From Prorocentrum cordatum (lineage: Eukaryota; Sar; Dinophyceae; Prorocentrales; Prorocentraceae): a stretch of DNA of 64,000 nucleotides. Every line of letters begins with the position of its first letter. Within the stretch, counting starts at the first letter, position 1. The position numbers were made by a program, and so were the translations under genes. Positions 51,226-59,459 of the stretch are shown here, one piece after another. Under the pieces are notes generated by a model. The model made no database searches. It worked only from the letters and a program-made list of their open reading frames with translations, and had not been told where the DNA came from. Location of the stretch: the NCBI GenBank assembly GCA_963575745.1, contig CAUYUJ010020738.1, forward strand, positions 633,447-697,446. The letters are read 5' to 3'.

Positions 51226-51475
51226 CGCCACCACCACCACCACCACCACCACCACCACCACCACCACCACCACCACCCACCACCAGCACCACCACCAGTA
51301 CCACCACCACCACCACCAGCACCACCACCACCACCACACCACCACCACCACCATCACCACCACCACCACCACCACTACCACCACCACCACCACCACCACC
51401 ACCACCACCACCACCACCACCACCACCACCACCACGCACACACGCACACACGCACGCACGCACGCACGTGCACCA
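51226..51475 (+). repeat. (CAC)n microsatellite with (CA)n/(CGCA)n end
   Basis: About 210 bp of CAC/ACC triplets, then CACACACGCACACACGCACG. His/Pro/Thr and Val/Gly ORFs are artefacts. Confidence 0.98.
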
Positions 51476-51648
51476 CCACCCACTACGCACGCGCGCGCGG
51501 AGCCACAGGTCCGCTACGACACGCGTCCGCGGATAGAGAAAATCAGCGCCATGGTAAGGGATGGGAGGGAGGGGTAGGACGTCAGATATGACGCGAGCGC
51601 ACCTAGCTTGTCCTCCCCCCTCCCCCCCCTCCCCCCTCCCCTTCTCCT

Positions 51649-51678
51649 CCATTTTGGCCCAGGACAGTCTGGCTCAAG
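51649..51678 (+). other. Tandem relict of the dinoflagellate spliced leader (two 15-nt units)
   Basis: 51649-51663 CCATTTTGGCCCAGG and 51664-51678 ACAGTCTGGCTCAAG are directly adjacent. Each resembles the last 15 nt of the dinoflagellate spliced leader (CCATTTTGGCTCAAG) at 13/15 and 12/15 positions. Tandem 15-nt relicts are the known signature of trans-spliced mRNAs that were reverse-transcribed, reinserted and trans-spliced again. It lies at the 5' side of element 3. Confidence 0.55.
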
Positions 51679-51895
51679 GGGCGTGCTCAAGGGGCATGCC
51701 CCGCATGCGCGGGCCCCCTCATTTGTCATTCCCACTGCCCCATCGTATCCAAACGCTCTTCTCTCGTTTCCGCATGCTCCTGCGCTACCAGGCACGTTGG
51801 AAACAGTCGATATCTCGTCTCCTGAACCGAGGCGTTCAGCACTACAGGAGGCTGAGAAGTTCCCCCGGCTCTTGAGCCCGCCCGGCGCAGCAGGA

Positions 51896-52540
51896 ATGGC
51901 AATCACACCAATGGCAGGCGCCGAAGGAGGGCGCTATCACGAGCTGCAACAACAGCGCGCACAGCGCCTAATGCGGAGGCCGCCAGGCGCAGCAAGTACA
52001 TCAACACCCATGTATATGGAAAGTTTCGAAACAGTTCTCCGGAGACGCCTCGAGCAAATCCGAAAAGACATCGACGCGATCAAGAAACACGGTGTGTCTC
52101 AACGAGATCTTCGGGATGCTGTTGACCCACTCCGGGCGGCAGTGGGCGACGTCGCATCCACAGCATCAGCTCTGGAAGTGTCCACGCCGAAAGCTATGCC
52201 GGCACGATCTGGGCCAGCAGCCTTGCTCGGGGCGACGATGGGGGCCAAGCTGCGCGAGATGGGGCAGAAGCTCAACCGTGTCACGGGGAAGGGGGGCACG
52301 ATAGCCGGGGTCGCTGCGGCGTTCGTCGGGTTGGATCATCTTCCTAATTTGGAGGCGGCCCAGGATTTCATCAAAGCGCACCTCGACTCCATCAAAATTC
52401 CACCGCCATCCGAGATCTTCATCAAGGGTGAGTCTTTCAACGGGCTTGTCTTTGCGAAGATGGGTTTTTCTCAGGGCGTGGATAAGTTGGTGAACCTTTT
52501 CCGCGGACCTGGTGCCAGCCACGGCGGGCATCAGGTTTGA
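51896..52540 (+). CDS. Element 3 ORF1-like protein
   Basis: 214 aa from the ATG at 51896 (MAITPMAGAEGGRYHELQQQ). Coiled-coil helix MESFETVLRRRLEQIRKDID, then a second helix DLRDAVDPLRAAVGDVASTA, a basic patch GAKLREMGQKLNRVTGKGG and a globular end (AGVAAAFVGLDHLPNLEAAQ, GLVFAKMGFSQGVDKLVNLF). Coiled coil plus basic region ahead of an endonuclease/RT ORF fits a LINE ORF1. No signature domain is recognised; an unrelated retroposed gene is the alternative. Confidence 0.5.
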   Translation: MAITPMAGAEGGRYHELQQQRAQRLMRRPPGAASTSTPMYMESFETVLRRRLEQIRKDIDAIKKHGVSQRDLRDAVDPLRAAVGDVASTASALEVSTPKAMPARSGPAALLGATMGAKLREMGQKLNRVTGKGGTIAGVAAAFVGLDHLPNLEAAQDFIKAHLDSIKIPPPSEIFIKGESFNGLVFAKMGFSQGVDKLVNLFRGPGASHGGHQV

Positions 52541-52601
52541 ACAAACCGCGACATGCCTACTGCTTCATGGGTGCCTTCGCGTTTCCTGTCTGGCTTAACG
52601 T

Positions 52602-52850
52602 ATGCTCGCGGAGTGGGGCTGCAAGAAACAGTCGATCAAGGTCGATGGCCAGGCCTTCGCGTTAACCGTCGCTGGGGAGATCATCATCGCAGCGTCCGTT
52701 AACAATGGCGTGTAGCAGAATCAATGGAAGAGCAAGGCACGGGAGCAATGGGGCGCTCTCCACGACGACCCCGACTTCCAGAAGCTTGCCTCCGCGTGGC
52801 AGGGCGCCCTCAGACGGGTCGCGGACAAGGGGGAAGGGAAGAGCAAATGA
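52602..52850 (+). pseudogene. C-terminal continuation of the ORF1-like gene, broken
   Basis: From the ATG at 52602: MLAEWGCKKQSIKVDGQAFA then LTVAGEIIIAASVNNGV, a single in-frame TAG (52713-52715), QNQWKSKAREQWGALHDD and PDFQKLASAWQGALRRVADK to TGA. It is in a different frame from 51896-52540, so either a frameshifted tail or a separate small ORF. Confidence 0.45.
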
Positions 52851-53007
52851 AGATGCTTGGGGGGCGAGGACACTGTTTCACCGCAGTCGTTTTTTGGCGC
52901 TGGCTTTCCGAGCCGCCCCGCTTTTGACGCACAAAGACTGCACTTGACAGGCAACGTGGAACGCGACTGGCCTCGCAAACGAAAAATCTCACGCGATTTC
53001 TGGAATT

Positions 53008-53740
53008 ATGCACGAAGGTCGAATTGATTTACTTTGCCTGCAGGAGACGCGGGCTCCACGAGCAGACTACTACACTGAATACGGTTTTCAATTTATAGTA
53101 TCGGGGAGAGAAGGTGCAGAAAGGTCTTCGACAGGAGTCGGCTTGATTATTGCACCATGGTCGGAGGTGCGGTTGGGTGGCTTCCTTCAATATTCAGACC
53201 GGCTGGCAAGTATCAGCGTCAAAAGCGGCATGGACAAGATCTGCGTTATCTCCGGATACGCTCCGCACAACTTGAAGCCATGGCCAGGCGTTTACAAGTA
53301 TAGGAAGATCTTGATTCGTTATTGAAGGCTACATATGCACACGGCTACAAGTACATATTCGGCGACTTCAACGTTCGAATCAGGCGCCAAAAACTCGGGA
53401 AAGAAGACGTCGTGGGCGTGCACGCGTGCGGGAAAGAAGCCGCCCACCGAGTTGAATGTCCAAATCGCAATATTATTTTTGAGTGTTGCGCAGACTTTGG
53501 GCACGCAGTGGGGGGTGCTTTCACCCATGCTCCAGCGGAAAACAGGGTGGCGCATGTCGAGCCCGGGGCGGCGCCAATGGCTCCGCCTACACCAGACGCG
53601 TTTTCAATGTTAGATATTGCCCTGGCTCCTCAAGGGGGCGACTCCATCCAGATAACATGCAGCTGCCGGGGCGCCGCGATTGCCGCTCGGCATTTCCTGG
53701 TAGAGCGCGCGCTTGCTGGAAAGTGGGCGGGGCGAGCCTG
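53008..53740 (+). pseudogene. Element 3 endonuclease domain
   Basis: MHEGRIDLLCLQETRAP (catalytic Glu), TGVGLIIAPW and KICVISGYAPHN lie in the first frame to TGA 53323-53325. Then, one frame over, YKYIFGDFNVRIRRQ (G-D-F-N), NRNIIFECCADFGHAVGGAF, FSMLDIALAP and ARHFLVERAL. All motifs of the apurinic-type endonuclease of LINEs are present across one frameshift near 53320. Confidence 0.8.
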
Positions 53741-53749
53741 CCAGAGCGG

Positions 53750-54367
53750 AAACCGGAGAAAACAATACGTTTCGTGCAACGCCCGCGCCCACGGCAACAA
53801 TTCGTGGACACAAACTACGTGGACCTCGATCCGGGTGACATCGTTGAAGATGCATGACAGGGCATGTCGGAATATCTTGCGATCGCTGGAGATGATCTTC
53901 CTGATGAGGAGACCGGGCCAAGGCGCCCATGGATTTCAACGGCAACTCCAAATCTTGTCCGGCAACGGGCCTTGGCCCGAGCAGCGGGCGACCATGACTT
54001 GGAAAAGTGCTTCCACAAGGACGTGCGGAGAGTGGCGGAGCAAGATAAGAGCACACATCTAGATAACATGGTCGCCAATGGGACTTGGGGAAGCGCGCGC
54101 AATTTTCGGCGTTCGCGAGGGCGCAAACAGGGCCGCCTACGAGATGCGCCTGGGTCCCTGGTGAGCAGTGACAGGAGGGCGGATGTCATGCCGACCTATC
54201 TGGAGACAGTCCAGTGGAAGGAGCGCGAAGCAGCCCCTCTTCCGCCATTGGGGGCCTCTCTGGCGATCGACGCCGACGACTTCACGCAGGAAGAAGAGAA
54301 AACAGCTTTAGGAAAGTTGACGACCGGCAAGGCGCCGGGCCCAGACGGCTTACCACCGCAATATTGA
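53750..54367 (+). pseudogene. Element 3 linker and RT motif 0
   Basis: One frame: RKPEKTIRFVQRPRPRQQFV, TGA 53855-53857, MSEYLAIAGDDLPDEETG, RADVMPTYLETVQWKEREAA, and EEEKTALGKLTTGKAPGPDG, which is the 'GKAPGPDG' element before the RT. TGA 54365-54367 stands where LINEs have a Trp or Leu (DGLPPQY-x-KAL), and the frame continues open into the RT. Confidence 0.7.
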
Positions 54368-54412
54368 AGTGCATTAGCTGGCTCGCCAGAGGCCGTTGAG
54401 CACATCGCGCAC

Positions 54413-55798
54413 TTGATGAACCTATGCTGGCGGCTTAAGCGTGTTCCGAAAGAGTGGCATACTGCTCGCATCGCGACGATCTTCAAGAAAGGCCAGACGG
54501 ACGATTGCTTGAATTGCAGACCAATCAGTCTGCGCGTGATCGGCCACAAGATTTCTGCTTCATTGCTGCACGCGCGTCTGGTGGAAGGGGGCGCAGAGGA
54601 ACGACTCTCGAGCGCGCAATTTGGATTCCGCACTGGTTGCAGCACACCTGATGCTCTATTTATTTTGCGGTGCCAGATAGAATTGGCACACGCAGCGAAG
54701 ACTGAACAATTACGCGTTTGGCTTTGTACTGGAGAGGAGCGTTCGACTCATTCGACCCGGCGGCAACGCTACACGGACTCCGCCGGTTTTGGGCCCCCAG
54801 ACCACGTCCTCTCCATGATCGGGGCGATCTACCGCGGCAGACGGTTTCAAGTCAACGACTGTGGAGCAACATCCACGCCGAGACCTCAAGTTGCTGGCAT
54901 ATCCCAGGGGTGCCCGCTGTCACCCGTCCTGTTCGTCATGATCATGACAGTCATCCTCCAAGATGCACGAGACGCACTTCCGCGGGCAGATCGAGCTCTC
55001 TGGGAAGATGGTGAGCTCTCTGCCCTATTGTATTCGGACGATGCGCTCCTCATGAGCAGAAGCGCAGCAAGCGTGGGAAGATTTCTCGAAGCGGTTGCTC
55101 GAGCAGGGAAATCGCACGGCATGGACCTCCGCGCCGACAAGTTTCAGCTTTTGAGCATTCAGCAGTCTAAGGGGTCTGGAATCGAGCCTCAAGCAGACAT
55201 GGTGTATCTTGGGGCTCTTATCTCCGACGATGGGCACCCAGTCCGGGAACTGACGATGAGGATTGGGAACGCGCGCGCTGATTCCCGGGCGCTTTCGAAA
55301 CTGCGGAAGCATTCTGGATTGAGCCGTGCACGCAAAATCGTGATATGCACCAGTACTGTTCTGAGCAAGTTGACGCGCGGCCTCGCGACCATGTGGCTTA
55401 ATGTTGCAGAACGTCGACGTCTGAACGGCTTCCATTGCATATGCCTCAGAGAGATTTGGGGTATAACTCCGCCTTTTCTGTCTAGAGTTAGCAGCGCGAC
55501 TGTCTTGCAGCTCGCGCGGCAAAGGCTTTTGACGCAGACCCTAGCTAAACAGCAGCTTCTGCTCCTAGGCAAGGCGACCCGCGCGCAAGAGGGAAGCCTG
55601 TTCCAAATTTCAATTTTCTGCCCGCGCACGCTGACACCAGCAACCAACCGGTACGTTTGGAAAGCAGGGCGGCCGAGGTCGAGATGGGAACCGCGCGCGC
55701 ACCGCGTGGCCGTGTCTCTGACAGGGAGCGCAGCAACCCTTGAGCGTCTGATCAAATCGGACGTCGATTGGAAGATATTCGTGAACCGTGCCGGCTGA
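54413..55798 (+). pseudogene. Element 3 reverse transcriptase
   Basis: MMNLCWRLKRVPKEWHTARI, ATIFKKGQTDDCLNCRPISL and LSSAQFGFRTGCSTPDALF are motifs 1-2. Motif A (RGAFDSFDP, 54733-54759) is in the neighbouring frame, so two compensating indels flank it. Motif B GISQGCPLSPVLFV and motif C LLYSDDALLM (YSDD 55031-55042) are back in the main frame, followed by VYLGALISDDG and a long C-terminal domain ending VDWKIFVNRAG. Close to intact, but motif A is out of frame. Confidence 0.85.
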
Positions 55799-56019
55799 GA
55801 CTTGCAGGATGTAGTAAAGTCCCCCCCCCTTCTTCCTTTGTTTCCTCCCCCCCTCCCCCCCTCTTTCCTTCCCTCGGCCCAATCAGTGTTTGAAGTCTGC
55901 TCACGTGGAGCTTCCATCTGGCCCAAACGAGGGCGCATTTGAAGTGCCCACCTGCGCGGGAATTCAGTTTCCCACGCGCCCCCGGGCGCGTGACTGCATT
56001 GATGTTGCCCAAGAGGATC

Positions 56020-56740
56020 GTGGCCCCAAAGAGGGCTCCACCGAAGGCCCCCGGTGGCAGGGCTCGCATGGCGGCCTCGGGCCAACGCGGCGCGCCCCTC
56101 ACGAGGATCGCGGCCCCATGGGGCCTCCACCGGAGGCCCCCAGCGGCAGGGTTCGCATGGCGGCCTCGGGCCATGTCGGCAAACGCCCCATGAGGATCGC
56201 GGCCCCGTAGGTAGCTCCACCGAAGGCGCCGGCGGCAGGGTTCGCATGGCGGCCTCGGCCATTTCGGCACACCCCTCACGAGGATCGTGGCCCCATAGGG
56301 AGCTCAACCGAAGGCGCCGTTGGCAGGGTTCGCGCGGCGGCCTCGAGCCATTTTGGCACGCCCCCCACGAGGATCGTGGCGCCATGGGGAGCTCCAGCGA
56401 AGGCGCCAGTGGCAGGGTTCGCGCGGCGGCCTCGGGCCATTTCGGCACACCCCTCACGAGGATCGTGGCCCCATTGGGAGCTCCACCGAAGGCACCAGTG
56501 GCAAGGCTCGCATGGCGGCCCCGGGCCGCTTCGGCACACCCCTCACGAGGATCGTGGCCACATAGGGAGCTCCAGCGAAGGCGCCAGTGGCAAGGCTCGC
56601 ATGGCGGCCTCGGGGCATCTCGGCGCACCCCCCACGAGGATCGCGGCCCCATAGGGAGCTCCAGCGAAGGCGCCAGTGGCAGGGTTCGCGTGGCGGCCTC
56701 GGGCCATTGCGGCACACCCCATCACGAGGGTCGCGGTCCC
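56020..56740 (-). repeat. 90-bp tandem array, array 3 (about eight units, inverted)
   Basis: The reverse complement has the unit order of array 1: CGAAATGGCCCGAGG, GGCGCCTTCGGTGGAGCTCC, TATGGGGCCACGATCCTCGT and GAGGGGTGTGC. The AGCTCC box recurs at 56213, 56301, 56390, 56479, 56568 and 56658 (88-90 bp). Plus-strand reading gives FGTPHEDRGPIGSSTEG-like units, the same reading as the minus strand of arrays 1 and 2. Confidence 0.95.
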
Positions 56741-57094
56741 TTAGTTGCGCTGCTTCAGCAACCGCACCTGAGCGTCGTACTCCGCCCTGTCGACGTGCAG
56801 CGCCACCTCCTCCCTCATGGCTCTCAAAGCCCTCTCCTGCTTCTGCTCCTCGGTCAGAGGGGCGCCGTCGTCGTCGCCGTCGGCGCCCGCGAAGGCGGCC
56901 GCGAACACGCTTCTGTGCATGTCGGGCTCTGGCGGGGAGCCGTGGCCACGTAGGGGGCGCGGGCGAAGATGGCATTCACAATTGCGGCATTCATAACTGC
57001 ATATGGTTGGGTCCTTCGCCGGGCTAATTTTCTTCTCGATGGCAGGGGCTGAACGCACTGGATTCATAGGATATTCGGTGCTCATCTTTGACAA
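56741..57094 (-). CDS. Acidic/helical C-terminal fragment ending at array 3
   Basis: Minus-strand ORF ending exactly at the array edge. It runs AKDPTICSYECRNCECHLRP, then HRSVFAAAFAGADGDDDGAP, LTEEQKQERALRAMREEVAL and HVDRAEYDAQVRLLKQRN. The second half looks like a real helical protein end. The first half contains the leader sequence shared with array 2, where the same frame reads AKGATICSCE. Unknown function; probably a fragment. Confidence 0.35.
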   Translation of the reverse strand: MSKMSTEYPMNPVRSAPAIEKKISPAKDPTICSYECRNCECHLRPRPLRGHGSPPEPDMHRSVFAAAFAGADGDDDGAPLTEEQKQERALRAMREEVALHVDRAEYDAQVRLLKQRN

Positions 57095-57099
57095 CGGAG

Positions 57100-58420
57100 C
57101 ATACTTGCACGCAAAGTCTGAGACAAGTACATGCGTCAGACTTCATGGGGGAGATCATCAGCCTGAAGCGCGCGGCCGAATGTCCATGCGCGGCGCCAGA
57201 GATGCGGAGAGCGACCGGGGAGTATGGCGCGTGCGTTTCGCTGGGCAAATGGCATTTGACAGTGGGTTTGCCTCTCGCCGTGTGTATTCACGCATGGGAG
57301 CAGTGAGAGGCGTTTGACAGTTAACGCTGGCGATTAGACTCTAGTGGACAACGGTGCGATCTGAACTCGCGCGACGAGACATACGCGGGGACTTAGGAGT
57401 TGTGGCAAGAGGAACGCCAGGGCATTGCGCCAGGAGAAAAGTGAAGAGGCAGAGTTATCACCGGCTGACACGGCGAGATACCAAGCGCGAGTGGCAAGAG
57501 CCACCAAGCGTGCCGGGGGCTGATCAGACATGCAGAATGCTGTCATCATGCCAGCTATGGCAGAAGCTAGGGCCCCGGGAAGTAGCATTGAACTAGGTGG
57601 GCATATCTTTGGATGCCCAACGTAGGTACAGTTACCCATGCAAGTACCAAGAGGTCGCGAGTGAGCCTGCACTTTGGACTGACACTGCCGATGCTGTGTT
57701 TTTGTGCCCCCCGAGAAAGCCGGCCAGATGAGGATCCCTTACAAGGGATAGGCACGTAACCAAATCATGAAGCACGGCGAAAGTGTCGTTGCTGTGTCAG
57801 CAGGGGGGGGGGGGCAGAGTATTTTGCATTGGTGAAAGGGGGTCCCGTTGGCTTCGGCACCTAGGCAGCGCGCGCTGCGTTAATTTCACATCGCGGCTCA
57901 TTTTGCCATTGGGAGCGACGCCAGTGCGGCCGTGTGAATAGCGAGTGGGAGAGGGCGGGCAAAGGTTAACACATCGAAATGTTGCCAACCGTGGCTCCCA
58001 GAAATGCGAAAAGAGGAGGTGTTATTTTGGCGGAAATCAACGCCTGTCCATCTTGCTGACGCGCGAACCAAGTATGTTAATAGCGGCACGCTGGGCAAGC
58101 GCACGCGCGCCGCCAATCAAATGCCAGGCTGATCTCAGAGGGTCTTTCATGCCGGCGCCCCCACCCCCCCCGCCGCCCCCGAAGCTCTCGGGCGGCCATT
58201 GAACGCGCCGTTCCCCTCGCCGTCGTCGTCGCCGTCGAGGATCATCATCGCCCCCGATCATCTGCGGCGGCCGCCGCCGGGGTGCAATTATTTTCTCGGC
58301 AATGCTTGGGGCCCCAGACCGTCGATGAGCCCGCGCCGACAGAAATTGCCCCATTATTGCTCGGGATGGGGAGGGGCTAAGGGCCCTCTGAGGTTGGCGC
58401 CCACGACGGAGCGCTGAACC
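57100..58420. other. No gene seen
   Basis: Unique mixed sequence with G12 at 57803-57814 and C-rich 58153-58180. No supported ORF. Confidence 0.45.
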
Positions 58421-58423
58421 TCC

Positions 58424-59458
58424 GTGGCCGTCTGTCAATCAAGCATCTGCGGCAACCGCGGTTGGTCGCCCCTTCCGAGTTCTTCCGCTAACCCGCTGCT
58501 GCCATTGTCCTATCCCATGGCCGGCGGAGGCACGGATGGCCCTCGAATGCACATTCCAGTCGGCGCCTCGCCAGTGACACTGGACGGTCTCGCGGAGGGC
58601 GCTTCAGAATGGCAATTTGCGGTTCGTCTCGACGCCTTGGCCGCCGCGCTCGAGGCCGTTGCGCAAAAGCGACGCGGCGCCGACATCTCGGTTGCGAGGC
58701 GCCTCCGGAGCGAGCGGCGGCGCCGCGCTGTTGTGAGCCGTAGTTTGCAAGAGATGAGCGCCGAGCATGGTGGCGCGCTAAAGCGCGTCGAACAGGTGTT
58801 CAACTGATGGGCGAGCTCGAGCTCCAGTCGGAGACGTTCGATGCCATTTCCGCGTCGCTGCGTCGCGGATAAAGGGCGAGACGAAAAGGCTAACGATGTC
58901 AAGCGCTGCGGGGTCGCTGGAATCGCTGCCGCCATCGTGGAATTACTTCGCCGGGTTGGAGACGCTGTCCAGCGGTTGCCTGAGCCAGCCCGTCGTCTCG
59001 CCGAGGTAGTGGGTGCCATTGCGTCAGACGAAATATCTGATCGCGCGCGCTCAGAGAGTCGTCTAGCGGCGCGCGCGGCGCTGTCGTGGGCCCCGAGGCC
59101 GGGGCCAGGACGCAGCCCCATGTTCATTAGCAAGGGTCGCCCGCGCCATCGACCCGCAGCAGAGGCTGCCCCAGAGGGGTTGGTCTCGGCGGCGAAGGGC
59201 GCGCCTCCTGCTGAGGAGCCGCCTGCTGGGCGACCATGGCCTCCGCCAGCCAGCCTCGGCAAGGCGCGCGCTGTCGCCCGGGGCGTTCAGCGCGAAGACG
59301 AGATGCCGGAAATTCAAGAGCGCTCCACGGTTAGCGGGCCAGTTGGCAGCGGTGAGCGGGGATGCCAGCGGCGGCGGGGGCGCCGGGCTACCCCCGCCAC
59401 CGGCGGGCTCGGCGCCGCCCCCCGCCTGTCCGCGCGCCTATCCGCGCGCGCCGGATGA
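58424..59458 (+). other. Two weak Ala/Arg-rich ORFs
   Basis: 58518-58807 (MAGGGTDGPRMHIPVGASPV, EWQFAVRLDALAAALEAVAQ, VVSRSLQEMSAEHGGALKRV) and 58841-59458 (GVAGIAAAIVELLRRVGDAV, QRLPEPARRLAEVVGAIASD) contain helical-looking stretches. GC-rich DNA gives such ORFs easily and the opposite strand is open too. No family recognised. Confidence 0.2.
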
Positions 59459-59459
59459 C

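Larger units (their letters stand above)
51649..55798 (+). mobile_element. Decayed LINE (element 3) with YSDD RT and spliced-leader relict
   Basis: The order is leader relict, ORF1-like gene (51896-52540), its degraded C-terminal part (52602-52850), endonuclease (53008-53740), linker (53864-54367) and RT (54413-55798). Frameshifts and TGA codons break the ORFs. A C-rich tract (55820-55870) follows the last stop. The 5' boundary is placed at the leader relict by inference. Confidence 0.75.
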
